Origin: Nipponacmea schrenckii
Taxonomy: Eukaryota; Mollusca; Gastropoda; Lottiidae
Reading direction: 5' to 3'
NCBI GenBank assembly: GCA_030562195.1
Contig: JAUJPP010000005.1
Coordinates: 23,795,106 to 23,859,105, forward strand
DNA length: 64,000 nucleotides
Each line of letters opens with the position of its first letter. Positions within the stretch are counted from its first letter, which is position 1. Both the position numbers and the translations under genes were made by a program. A model generated the notes under the pieces. The model was not told the origin of the DNA and did no database searches. It saw only the letters and a program-made list of their open reading frames with translations. Of the stretch, positions 48,118 to 59,600 are shown in pieces.

Positions 48118-48548
48118 TCGGTTCCCTTATTTTCATATATATACCATCATTGGACCGGTAATACTTATATCAATAGAAAGTAAAGGTGTTCTAATGACTG
48201 GGAAAAATACCAGATGGTCCCACCGTTTAAATATCACTTTGTAAAAACATTATGAATTAATTTAATAAGTTTTAACTCACTAATAAATAAAATAAAATAA
48301 TAAAATACAAAATCAATTCTTATACACCTTCATTCATAAGATGACGTCATTTGGTCACGTGAACAAACAAGGAGTCTAAATTTAGCGTTTCAAAGCAGAT
48401 GAGAGCCAAATGGATTCCACAAGCATTTCTACGTCCACATAGGTCTTTTGAACTTAAGAATACATAGATTATTCATTAGAAACCCCAATTAATCAATAAG
48501 TACGCTTAATTTAGCTCTAATTAATGAGGGAACCCATCTTTAAGTAAG
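48118..48548 (+). mobile_element. Family D, copy 2 (internally deleted MITE-like element)
   Basis: The left end is ggttcccttattttcat, the right end gctctaattaatgagggaac. The ends pair as inverted gggttccct termini. Compared with 12343-12995 (opposite strand) it lacks about 250 internal bases; the junction lies near 48228 (cccaccgtttaaatatcac). No coding capacity. Confidence 0.8.
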
Positions 48549-48573
48549 GAGTGATTTGCTCCTATCTTCAGTG

Positions 48574-48830
48574 AAATGTAGGTAATTTGGTCACAGGGAA
48601 TTTGGTCACCGGAAATATGGTCACAGTAATACGGGCACGTGTTATTTTGGTCACAGTAATACGGGCACATATTACTTTGGTCACAGGGTAATATGGTCAC
48701 GAGGTAATTTGGTCACAGTATTACGGGCACAAGGTTATTTTGTCACAGTAATACGGGCACGTGGTATTTTGGTCACAGTAATATGGCACGTGGTATTTTG
48801 GTTATTGTAATAAGGGATAAGGTAATTCGT
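48574..48830. repeat. 30 bp tandem array, left arm of an inverted pair
   Basis: Units of the form ggtcacagtaatacgggcac plus gtggtatttt; ggtcacagta occurs at 48619, 48649, 48711, 48741 and 48771 (spacings are 30 bp or multiples, apart from one irregular unit). This is the reverse complement of the array at 50152-50375. Confidence 0.9.
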
Positions 48831-48993
48831 AATAACATGAGTTTACAAGGTCAAGAATTGAGCCGCCATGGAACTACCCTAATGCCCCCACTCCACATTT
48901 CTAACGAATAGCTACGAATCGATAAATCCATGGATTTGTATCCGATTCGTAAGATTTGTTGTCGATTCGTGGGATTCGTAGACAATCTTGAAT

Positions 48994-48995
<2 letters not shown>

Positions 48996-49028
<33 letters not shown>
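48996..49028. repeat. Poly(T) run of 33
   Basis: Uninterrupted T run; possibly the A tail of a minus-strand retroinsertion. Confidence 0.9.
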
Positions 49029-49031
<3 letters not shown>

Positions 49032-49880
49032 TGTATCTGTTTAATTGTGTTTTCGTGACAGATTATGCCCACTGCTCTAATATAATCATATCGTTTCCGA
49101 TCACTCAAGAATTAAAAGAATTAAAAACCTTCAATTCGAAAAATACATGTAGAGGCATAAATCGCTGAAAAATTTAGATTTTTGTCAGCTGACCAATTTT
49201 TTTTCAGCTGACTTGGCTGACAAAAAAAAAATCGGCGGAATTCAGCGGCTAAAACGAATTTCCTTGGTAATGTTTTTTAAAATATTTAAGTTATAATGCA
49301 TGATCAACACCAGGCATCATATACAAGGGTCAGTCCTATATACAAGTGAGTTTAGTTATCAACTTATTAAATCCCCAATAATCAACTCAAAAAAGGAAAT
49401 GATTTATGAGAAGCGATCAGGAACTATCCCTACCCAAAAATGTTTACATAGTTTGTAAATGATCCCTAATACAAGCTACATTGAGGATCTGTCATGTAAA
49501 TTGTATGAATAAAATGCGCGCTGTTTGTTAGTAACGCTCAAATTGGAGTCTGACTTTTTCTTATGGAATAAAGCGCATGCGTTTAAAGACGTTAGCCAAT
49601 TGAATGCGGCTCATTGAATACGTTTATTTGGGACACAAGAATATCATTTTTATCCAAACTTGTTTTTATCTGGAAAAAAGTCACAGTACATCAGGAAAAC
49701 GCTTTTCAAATTTCATGTCACTCATAGGACAAATCATAATATTCTATAAATATCTTAAGGCTTAATTTAGCTCGCCTTTGTATCCTTTCCATGTCAATAT
49801 TAATTTTGCAAAATCATAAAATGCATGTATATTCGTGAAAGTACATTTTGTACAAATTGTAAAAGTTCGAACGTATATTG

Positions 49881-50196
49881 GTAATTTTAAGAATGATTTG
49901 TAAGTGCTCATTACAAGATTGGACCAAGTGTAATTTATCGAAACAGCTTCATAAATGATAGCACCCAATGCCTTACGGGAGAAGTCGGGAGAATCCTATA
50001 ATCCGATCCAGAAAGAGGCTATGCCAGAGGCAAGCGGTGGTTGTAGGGGGATTGGGTAGTAATGATCGAGATGTGCCGCAATTGACAATCATGCATTTGT
50101 TATGAGAGTGATAATCTATTACAGGATGTAAATTACCTTGTTTCTCTTAGTATTGTGACCAAAATGTCATGTGCCCGTATTACTGTGATAAAAATT
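49881..50196. repeat. 316 bp segment, source copy of the duplication at 51573-51888
   Basis: It runs from gtaattttaagaatgatttg to tactgtgataaaaatt, ending inside the 30 bp array. Length equals that of the second copy and I count only two mismatches (aatttatc against aagttatc near 49932; gcatttg against gcaattg near 50095). Confidence 0.95.
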
Positions 50197-50375
50197 CCTT
50201 GTGCCCGTATAACTGTGATCAAAATTCCTTGTGCCCGTATTACTGTGACCAAAATTCCTCGTGCCCGTATTACTGTGACCAAATTAACTTATGCCCATAT
50301 TACTGTGACCAAATTACCTTGTGCCCGTATGACTGTGACCAAAATACCTTGTGTCCTTATTACTATTATTATTCC
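50152..50375. repeat. 30 bp tandem array, right arm
   Basis: gtgcccgtat starts at 50171, 50201, 50231, 50261 and 50321, with variants at 50291 and 50351: exactly 30 bp spacing, seven units, each followed by tactgtgaccaaaat. Because 30 is a multiple of three it gives repetitive open frames (ARITVTKIPC and CPYYCDQNSL repeats), which I do not call as genes. Confidence 0.95.
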
Positions 50376-50944
50376 CCCTTCAGTGTCCTCTGTTTTTTCT
50401 TCGTTCTTCTTCTGTGGAATTCTTCTTTTGTGTGTGTCTTTCTTCTACTTATGGAAAGCCGCATGGTCTTATAATTATAATTATCTGTCCTACTTTGAGT
50501 CTTATTTCTATTGTAATGAGCGACGTGCTCTTAAGGTTCCATCTGTTCCTACTTCTGTGATTCTGTACTTATTAACCAAGACTGTGTCCACCTCGACGTC
50601 AAACCTATAATACAGAGGAGCGGGACGCTCTGACTTCTGTTGATCTATGTGATCATTCACTTGAGAAATAATAAACCGTCTCACAGATGGCCTACATATA
50701 TTGTGTATGTTCTTACGCAATTAATTATAAACGATGGTTATCATGCAAGAACCATACCAATCACGCTGTGAATATAAAGAGGCTTTTTTTTCACCGGATA
50801 GGTTATTCTTTCAAAAGCTTAATCCATTTGGTATAAGGGTCATTTCCAAAGCTTAATTGAGTTTAAAGGGAGATTTGTAAGTTCTTGGTTGACATCTGAA
50901 AACTCTTAATTCGACTAGAAATGCTGCTTTGCAGTAGTTGATAT

Positions 50945-51310
50945 AAACAGCTACAATTAGAATGCAATCAAAGTATGTTTGTGTGGTCAACACAAAACAT
51001 TTAAAGTGTATTCGCGGAAGATTGAAATTCATAATATATCCCTGAAAGTTACATATAAAAATCTTATGCGACGTTAATTGGCATTTAGTAAAGAACTGCA
51101 GGTAAAAGCAGTCATATGCCATCGGCAATGTTACATAGAAGCATACAATATTTATACCACCGGAAACTTTAAAAGTCGAGGAAATGTCGGAGAAATTATG
51201 CTTTTCAGCGAAGCACCTATAGCTAGATACATTCGGACTGCATTTAAAGTATGTTTGTGTGATCAACATACAGCGTAATATCAACATATTATATGAAGGT
51301 AACATAATTA
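50945..51310. repeat. Family E degenerate repeats, copies a and b
   Basis: Copy a (50945-51096) and copy b (51163-51310) share caaagtatgtttgtgtggtc with aacacaaaacattt, and match 52160-52352. Copies a and c both end atcttatgc then cgttaattggcatttagt. Copies b and c both start aaagtcgaggaaatgtc. The units are ~200 bp and well diverged. Confidence 0.65.
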
Positions 51311-51375
51311 TAACAAGTGGTTGCCTAGCAAGATATGCCCATTTGTGTTTTCTATTTAAACACAGGTTGACACTC

Positions 51376-51570
51376 CAACATTATTTGGGCCTATCCAAGA
51401 TCTCATTAATATACATGATCACACCAAATTCCATTTAACTCAGACGAAAATTGTAGTCTTTATCAAGTTCAAAAGTTAATTTTGATGCGTTTTGAATAAG
51501 TCAAGATCAATAACTCCAAGCCAATTTCGACGCATTCTGACTTAGTCAGGGGCAATAACTAAAAAACAGT
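51376..51570. repeat. 195 bp direct repeat, left copy
   Basis: It runs from caacattatttgggcct to aactaaaaaacagt. It appears identical to 51893-52087, at an offset of exactly 517 bases. Confidence 0.95.
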
Positions 51571-51572
51571 CT

Positions 51573-51888
51573 GTAATTTTAAGAATGATTTGTAAGTGCT
51601 CATTACAAGATTGGACCAAGTGTAAGTTATCGAAACAGCTTCATAAATGATAGCACCCAATGCCTTACGGGAGAAGTCGGGAGAATCCTATAATCCGATC
51701 CAGAAAGAGGCTATGCCAGAGGCAAGCGGTGGTTGTAGGGGGATTGGGTAGTAATGATCGAGATGTGCCGCAATTGACAATCATGCAATTGTTATGAGAG
51801 TGATAATCTATTACAGGATGTAAATTACCTTGTTTCTCTTAGTATTGTGACCAAAATGTCATGTGCCCGTATTACTGTGATAAAAATT
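51573..51888. repeat. 316 bp copy of 49881-50196
   Basis: Same orientation and length as the source 1.7 kb upstream, two mismatches seen. It is flanked by the 195 bp direct repeats, with 2 extra bases on the left (ct) and 4 on the right (atca). Confidence 0.95.
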
Positions 51889-51892
51889 ATCA

Positions 51893-52087
51893 CAACATTA
51901 TTTGGGCCTATCCAAGATCTCATTAATATACATGATCACACCAAATTCCATTTAACTCAGACGAAAATTGTAGTCTTTATCAAGTTCAAAAGTTAATTTT
52001 GATGCGTTTTGAATAAGTCAAGATCAATAACTCCAAGCCAATTTCGACGCATTCTGACTTAGTCAGGGGCAATAACTAAAAAACAGT
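51893..52087. repeat. 195 bp direct repeat, right copy
   Basis: Second copy of 51376-51570. The pearl array then continues to its right end (ttcatgaaaaatgcggcc). Confidence 0.95.
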
Positions 52088-52159
52088 TCATGAAAAATGC
52101 GGCCTGCATAACGTTCACATTATTATGTGGGCGTATACAAATCTAATGAGGCGTACTTC

Positions 52160-52352
52160 TTTGAAAGTCGAGGAAATGTCAGAGTATGTACCGTTAACTT
52201 GTTAGCTACATTTGGAATGCATTCAAAGTATGTTAGCGTGGTCAATACAAAACATTTAGATGAATTCGCGGTTGAATATCGACATACATAAAGTTCGCAT
52301 GAAGTTAACATGGAAAATCTTATGCTTCGTTAATTGGCATTTAGTTAAGAAT
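52160..52352. repeat. Family E degenerate repeat, copy c
   Basis: tttgaaagtcgaggaaatgtc, then gcattcaaagtatgttagcg, aacatttagatgaattcgcg and ttcgttaattggcatttagt. It is the most complete copy and shows the unit structure of copies a and b. Confidence 0.65.
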
Positions 52353-53545
52353 GGCTTTGTGCTGCGAAGCGCCAATTGTGTCTCTCTGTATCTTTGATGT
52401 ATATTTAAGACACTTCTGAAAACATTTCTAGTGTAGGTTTTAACCTCAGATGACGATGCCTAAAGTGCCCAGATGAAACAAAAAATGATTTTAATTATTT
52501 CTAAATATATTCCATTGAATTAACACATAGCATTTTACAATACACAAAACAAAAACACTCTTGGCTTTTGTTATGGATAACCATTACTCTATCTTCATCA
52601 ATCTTATTATAAAGAATACAGACAAGGACAGCTAAGCAACCAAAGAATTATATAATACCGAGAGAGAAACCAATATGTAGCTAGCATGCTAATCTCAAAA
52701 AGACCTGATCCGATAATTGTGAGGTAGCAAGTACATTCAGGGCCTAACATTCCTTGTCAAATAGATAAAAGTTAGAAATATCATAATTCATTAGAAAGAA
52801 TCATCATTCAAAGTGGTAATATATCATCTTGATCAAACGTATAGTTAATATTTAGGTTACTAGGTTATTTTTCGATAATGATATAGTTCTATAGTATCGT
52901 GTTATTAATTTCATGGTTCAAATAGCTCATCAATATCATGGATGAATCTAACTGAGCAAGTAGATAATCTTTATGGCCGGGCGGTGGGAAATTTAGAAAA
53001 TTGAGGTATCATTAGACGATTGTTGATGATATCATACACATAGTAAGTAAAAAAATAAAAACTTTACAGTGCCTTATCTACAGCGTCAGTAGCTGTAGAC
53101 ATTTAACAACTGAAATATTAATTCTGTAACTGTAGATATCCATGGAGACAGTCCGTTACTAGATCTTCTGAATTCGAATAGCAAACTGCCGGGATAACTG
53201 ACTACATCTTTGCTGATCAACTCAGCTTTAATTGTATAGGGTCGTTAATACTAAATTCTAGTGGTTTTGTTAAATCCTCGTGAGAATTTTATATGTGAAA
53301 TAAAACCTTGACCGCTATCTTATATAAAAGAAATAAATATGTCGATAAATCATTCAGCTAATGTTGCATTTTATAATCCTATATCCCACGAGGTCGTAAA
53401 TCTTGAAAATGTTTGAATTTTTCAACTATTATGTTAAAAGTTTCTCAACAAGATTAAATCAATATGGCGTTATCAAGTAGTAGCTCTCTGCAAAAGTGTT
53501 TAAAGATATCTCGTTATGTAGTAGTATCTTCCTTTATGGTTATAT
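52353..53545. other. Gene-free stretch
   Basis: Nothing supported. Confidence 0.45.
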
Positions 53546-53549
53546 TTAA

Positions 53550-54503
53550 GGGGGTTGACAACCCTAAACCTATGTACAAAAAATAGACGATTTCAACCAC
53601 TTCTTTCTGACATTTCAACTTTGAGAAATAGGGTATGAAAGATGAACGAAAAAAACGTCAATTATTCCCTTAAAATTAGCATATCTACTAGACTATTTAA
53701 TATAGAAGGTTGAAATTTTGCACAACGCAAGTCTACATGTATCTCTACAAAATTTTTTTGGCTTTTTGGAAATTTTGTTTTGTTTTATAGATATTGATAG
53801 AAATCAAAATTTTGCGAGTGCATTTACGAAAAATTGCATTTTTAAAAAGCTATTCATTTTATTAAAAAAAGCCAGCGTAAAGTTATAGAAGACATCGTAA
53901 GCTTTAGCAGAAGCCAAAGTTTGTGAAAATCGGATAAATTGTAAGCGAGATAAGCTTTGGAAAAATGGCAGTTTTTTTCAACATTTTGCAAACACATGTA
54001 AACCTTACGTAATTAACGATCATGTTGTTAAAAGTATGTCTTTCATGCTGTAGAAACCTTTAAGCACCTTTTAGGCATCGATATGAACCGATAACCACAC
54101 AATTGGAGTACTAAAACAATGGTTTAGCACATGTTAAAACACCTCTACCCACCAATCATCAAATTTCTCTGTTTACATGTGACGTAAAGATTTATGGGAA
54201 ATCACGTGACTTCTGGATTCCCCAAATGCAAATTTGATCGACGAACGTAGAAAAGGTTTATTTAGCTGATGACGTAGTACTCAAAAATGTCAACTGAAAA
54301 CATAATTTGTACGTCTACATAGAGGATTACCCCATTGTGTTCTATAAATAGATTATCTTTACGGACCGATATCTGACAAACTACTGAAGCGATTGAGCTA
54401 AAATTTTTACTAGATGAATTTCTTTTAATGCCAATAGAATGGATATCAACTTTATACGTTTCTTGATTTAAATACACCTCGAACGATAAGGTTGTCAAAC
54501 CCC
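53550..54503. mobile_element. 954 bp TTAA-flanked non-autonomous DNA element
   Basis: TTAA at 53546-53549 and 54504-54507 flanks inverted termini: gggggttgacaaccctaa on the left and ggggtttgacaaccttat read inward from the right (16 of 18 up to the first divergence). TTAA targets with G-rich ends point to piggyBac or Kolobok. The interior has no transposase. A 78-residue minus-strand frame at 54262-54498 lies just inside the right end and has no known domain. Several (T/A)-rich hairpin-like words are present. Confidence 0.88.
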
Positions 54504-54507
54504 TTAA

Positions 54508-55559
54508 TTTGATTTGAATTAAACTCGGCTAATTAATTATTCATGAATTAAGGTAACTGAATTTGTACTTATCAATGATGTTCAATTATCAAAAAAGCGG
54601 GCTGCTTTAAGAGAAACTCTTGACATATTAGGATGCACTTTGAAAAGCTATTGATTTTTTACTGTAATTTCAGCATTCAAAAGAGGCTCATATGCTTTAT
54701 CTATGGTCAATCTTAGTGAGTTGGATGCTTTCTTCTTTTTCTGTTCCTTCTGCCGTCTTTTGTGAAAATATCTTTAAAGATGACATACACCTACCAGCAG
54801 CTTTGATTGCATGTACAAATCATTGTTTGTTGTCCATTTGCATTTGGTTTATGTCAATTCTATAAAGAATTGTAAGCAGACAAAATAAAAATCAATAGAA
54901 TTCGTAAATAATTATTATCTGTAGAGTGGGCAGGGTTGCACTATGAAAACGCGAACATTAGTCGGGCACAATATTTCGAGGAAAAATTATCAGATCATTA
55001 TAAAAATCAATAGGGATCATCTACATAACAAAGATAACCTACAAAAGAAAAATCAAAAGAATCCATAGAGAACTGTTGCCCGTAGAATGAGCGCGAGTTG
55101 TACAAGCCACTCCAATCATCAAAGAACTGTAAAAGGAACTCCAACGAAAGTTCCCTGATATATTTAAAAAACAATTAGTTATTGCGTTTAAACGTAATAA
55201 CAATTTGGGTGACACTTTAGTCCACGGTAGACTAAAACCGATTACTTCTTAAATTATTCAGATTAATTAATTCTATATATTTTTCTTCACAGATGCAGAA
55301 TTTAAATTTTAGAAATTGTAATGATGTTCATTATTCCTTGTAAACCGAATTTTTTACCTCGGCCTCTGCTTTCGTAATTCCAATTATATGTTGTTATTAC
55401 AAATACGCTCATCTATAGCTAATGGAGTGAAAAACGCGAAGTGAGACACAATATTTCAATAAAATATCATCGGATCATCTCGAAAATCGATAGGAATCAT
55501 TGTCATAATGCCACTGACCGACGGACGGACTGGGCGATACGATCGAAATGTGGTTTTCT
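54508..55559. other. Stretch with diverged direct repeats, no gene
   Basis: gggcacaatatttcgaggaa with atcagatcat and aaaatcaatagggatcat (54962-55020) recurs, diverged, as gacacaatatttcaataaaa with atcggatcat and aaaatcgataggaatcat (55445-55500). A second pair is aaaaatcaatagaattcgta (54887) and aaaaatcaaaagaatccata (55049). A gaccgacggacggac piece at 55517 resembles the pearl ACGG block. Confidence 0.45.
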
Positions 55560-56622
55560 AGTTATCTCTTGGGGAGATCTCAGTATGTTGAAGTTAATGG
55601 CATATCATACTGATTCCATTCTCACCTGTGGAGTTCCAGTGGAGTTCCACAGGAGTCAGTTTTAGGACCTATCCTGTTCACATTATACAAAAGAAACTTA
55701 TTTTAGACCATGGTGTCGCCTATCACCGTTTCGCAGACGATACACAGTTGGTCAGTGATTGCGCGATGAATCCTGCAAGTCAAGACTACATGTTGGAACA
55801 AATTAAAGGCTGTGTATGCGAGGTCAAGACTGCGACTGTCAGATAATATACTGGTAAGCGATAGTATTTGTGTCAACTCATCGATTTAAGAAGTGCAACT
55901 TTTCCACTCTTCAAGTCGATATATTTACGAAAACAAAAAGGAAGTGTGAGAAATCTTGGGGTTTAACTTGACTCAAATCTTTCTTGTGACAATCATGTTA
56001 ATTTCCTGAGCAAAACGTGTAGTTTTCACCTAAGAAACATTGGGTTAATAAGGCACCTGCTAACTCCAGAAACAACAGCAACCTTGGCAAGATCTTTAGT
56101 TTTGTCTCGGCTAGACTATCGTAATAGTCTTTTGTTTGTACTTCAAATGACAACTTGACCAGAGACTACAAAAATAGAGCAGCGCGTATAATATCGAGGA
56201 CCAGACCAACAGAACTCAAAACTCCAGTTTTCAAGGCTCTGCACTTGCTAAAATCCAAGAACGTATTGATTTCAAGATTTTATCCTTAACATACCAATGT
56301 ATCAATCATACAGCTCCATCCTATCTCAGGAGAATCATCACGATCTCTTCGATCCTCACAACAGTCTTTTCTTAAAGGCCCATTATTTAACATGAAAACT
56401 TTTGGGGACCGTTCGATTTCTTGTGCTGCTGCTACCCTGTGGAATTCCTTATCAGACGGCATCAAACGTTCTCCATCATCGAATGTGTTCAAATTAAAAC
56501 TCAAAACCTTTCTATTCTCTCCCTATGATTAATCTAATCAACAATGGGACAGTCTTTAAGCACTCCGAACATTCTTTTTATGTGTTGTTACGGCGCGTTA
56601 GAAATGCTATTATTATTATTGA
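55560..56622 (+). pseudogene. Decayed CR1/L2-like LINE, 3' part of reverse transcriptase to tail
   Basis: Frameshifted pieces follow the order expected for a LINE: ILTCGVP then VPQESVLGPILFTLY (RT motif B region, 55618-55690), YHRFADDTQL with the catalytic ADD box (55719-55748), VRNLG and LDSNLS, HLRNIGLIRHLLTPETTATL then SRLDYRNSLL (about 56030-56140), KIQERIDFKILSLTYQCINH then TAPSYLRR (56255-56335), and CAAATLWNSLSDGIKRSP then NVFKLKLKTFLFSPYD before a stop near 56529. The 3' end (ggcgcgttagaaatgctatt then an ATT run) at 56595-56622 is LINE-like. Several frameshifts and stops make it inactive. The reference motifs come from knowledge of the family. Confidence 0.85.
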
Positions 56623-59600
56623 TATACGTATTAAATGCTTCAACGTTTGCCGTATGTGAACATCAGCGCTTAGGTGACAAGTTTACGTTCGAAGCTGATA
56701 TCGCAAGGTTGAAAGATATAGGTTTATAAATCATAATACTTTAGTACTCTACGAAAACACATTTTGACTCGTGATTTGTAATAATAAAAGTTGGTATTAC
56801 TATTATTCTTTTATCTTCAGTTTCATTATCTTGCTATGTTTCCTTTGTTTCTCTCACCGTAACTTATCATTAAGTACATTTTAATAAGAACGTTTTGTTC
56901 AGTTACCACATAATAAGTACCGTATAAAGAATAATTATTATTGACAGAATAATTGTATATTATTTGAAGGAAGGTTACAAAATAAAAATGGGATATAGAC
57001 GATGTACTTTTTATGAAAATTAATTTAAAACAATGTAGTAGTAATTAGTTTTAATTGTTTTATTTTATCAATTTCATTTTTTAGGACGTTATACTTATTT
57101 TGTAGGGACGGGCATTAATTCCAGACCGAGAAAAGTGCTCATCAGATAGTAATGCAATATTAAACGACACATCACGTCCATCCTAGTAATTATCTGTTTA
57201 AAGGGATTGTAACGAGGTTTTCGAATTTTTTCAATGTGCACCATTCCAATTTTCAATCGGACGTCTGTTGTTCCTGAAATTCTACTAAAACTAAATATTG
57301 ATAACATCACCATTAGCAAATTCTGTATCACATTATTAAGGCCTTACTTAATTTTAGTGGACTTGCAGGAATCAATGACGAACTTTTACAATTTGGAATG
57401 GTGTAAATCATGATATCAGTGTCCCCGTTACACATACAAAATTTAGAAAACCTCCTTACTATCCCGAAGCTACTAATTAAGAGTCACGGAGACTTGAGTA
57501 ACATCATATTGCAAAGCGACAGAACTGCTTGCATGAAATTTTAAGTTGGAATCGTGCTATTTCAGGTTGTATTTATCCAAAAAGCTTATACAAGGGTTTA
57601 AGTTTGTTCAGTGTGAGATTAAACTATTTATTGGAAAATAGAACAGTAATTTCGAGAATGTACTCCATCTATTTCATAGTAGAACCAAATCCCTTGCGGT
57701 TCTTCAGAAAGTCAGACTTAAAAGCTGGTGGACTAGGAAAGTAAGATATAGGTTAGGAAGTAATGTAATTGACATTTGATGAATGATAAAGAATAGTTTA
57801 TAATTCGAGACTGTGTCCCTGTCATTTTCACTTTATTTTATTCTGTTAGTCTTTACAATCGATGTTATATGATAAGGTTATTCAGACAGTACCAGCCTGA
57901 TGTTTTTTTTTCTACCTGATGTCTGTTTCAAACTAAGTCAACTGTTAAAGACATCGCATGAAAAAGGTGTGCAAAGCATGCATTATCTATTATATAATCT
58001 TCATTTTTGTTCTTTTAAAAGCGTCATGTCGCTAGAGATAAACAAGTACCTGGGAACAACTTTAAGCAGCCATTTTTAACTTGTGGCGCATTGAAACAGC
58101 CAAAATGGCGAGCATATATTTTATGAGAAGAAAAAATAATATTAGTGAAAAATAAATATCAAAAACATTGCCTCTTCCAAAAAATGTTATGCATTTCCCT
58201 ATTTCACCACGATATAAGTTGTTACAGTTAAGTTACCGAAATGGTCTATCATTGAAAAGCAGAGAGATCATTACTCATTGTAATTGCGGCATGATGTATG
58301 ATGCAATAACGACCTGCCCTCATCAGAAATAAGACGTTGAGAGTCGTTTTATACCATACTATTTTGTTTTCTTCATTTGATTTCTGTTTCTACGCCAACG
58401 TATTTACCTAAGTGAAATAACATGACGTCTTTTTCCGGTACCACGTCTTGCAAGAGAACGCATTTTTAATGATTCTTGGAAGTTGATTTTTTCTTTAATA
58501 TACCAGAAGGGCCCAAATAAAGACATCGCTACACAGCTCTAAGCCTAAAGTTAACTACATTTCAAACGAAAAAAGGTTACCTATATCACATCGAGAAATG
58601 GACCAATTTCTTAATAGCCGTCCATTTGAGTTGGATGGATCTATTTCCAGTGGTAATAAGGCTAAAGGTCGAAGAGTTTCTAATTTATTACTTTCGTGAC
58701 GATTTTTTTTCATAAATTGCAAATTATACATACATATATAAAGTCTATGGTTTCAGAAACAAGTCGAAACTTATATTACCATATGTTACCATTTACCGGT
58801 TAATACAATTACAATTCATAAATACAATATTATGTACAATGTCTTTAAAATTATGTGTAAGTGTTGTGCAGTCCTGTTATCTTATAGTCTAAGAGCTACA
58901 GACGTAATGTACGGAATTTTGTCAACGAAATGTTCTCGGGAGATATAATTTGTGTCATATTGGCTTGCTCATCGAGATCCTAATAGTTTTCACGGCCACC
59001 ATAACTACCTGGTCGATCCGGGTCATGGTGTCTATCGCGTGTCTATGGGTGAATGACAAATATCAGTTGAGATTGATCTGATTAATCACCATGTTGAAAC
59101 AATTTTTGTCAAGGTATGGTGGATTGGAATCCCACACATGACTGACTAGGTGAATGTGGTAATTCTAAGTTGAAATAAACCACCAGGGAACAAACATAAA
59201 ACAACTATCGCCTGGGGTGAATCTTAGTTCGAATGAACCCCAAAAGAACAGGAGCATCAAGGACTCAGTAGAAATGAACCCTCAAAAAAAAAGAAGTAAT
59301 AACTATCAACCTCTTGACAATTCTGTGGTCTCTACTTCCCCCTAATATCCCCTGTCCTAACAAAGTTGAACTTTAGGAAATTATCTTAAGAAGGCCTAAC
59401 TTAAATGGAAAGAAAGATTTTGCATATTTGTATGAACCATCTGTATTTCTTAAACGAGAATTACCCCCGATGATTTTGAGAGTCGGCCAGGTGTTTTCAC
59501 CGCTTTCATTATCCGATATATAATGCGTAATATGTTACCAGTGAAGTTTAGCACTGTCTAGACCTCTCTCAACAAATAAAAACTAATAATAATATCAATC

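Larger units (their letters stand above)
48574..50375. mobile_element. Candidate foldback-type element
   Basis: Two arrays of the same 30 bp unit lie in inverted orientation, with about 1.3 kb between them. That is the architecture of foldback/Galileo-like DNA elements, whose long inverted repeats are made of tandem units. The interior holds a T33 run (48996-49028) and no transposase. The 85-residue minus-strand frame at 48851-49108 is dominated by the poly(T) run. Outer boundaries and target duplication were not resolved. It could also be two independent arrays. Confidence 0.45.
51311..52134 (-). mobile_element. Pearl-like element carrying the templated insertion, inserted in family E
   Basis: The left end, ctagcaagatatgcccattt, and the right end, tattatgtgggcgtatac, are the inverted TATACGCCCA-type ends of this family. 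The array text (atgatcacaccaaattcc, agtcaggggcaataacta) is present twice (51376-51570 and 51893-52087), on either side of the 316 bp copy of 49881-50196. The element separates family E copies b and c. Confidence 0.75.

Noticed and set aside
50155..50610. 151-residue plus-strand frame with 10-residue repeats
   Set aside because: The 10-residue period is the 30 bp minisatellite; two other frames are open over the same stretch.
54262..54498. 78-residue frame inside the TTAA element as a transposase remnant
   Set aside because: No DDE-like motif and AT-biased composition; it ends at the terminal repeat.
56286..56504. 72-residue minus-strand frame
   Set aside because: It is antisense to the recognisable C-terminal part of the decayed LINE.
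58960..59180. tRNA-like words (ctggtcgatccgggtc, ggattggaatcccac)
   Set aside because: No cloverleaf could be built around them and no A box lies at the right distance.
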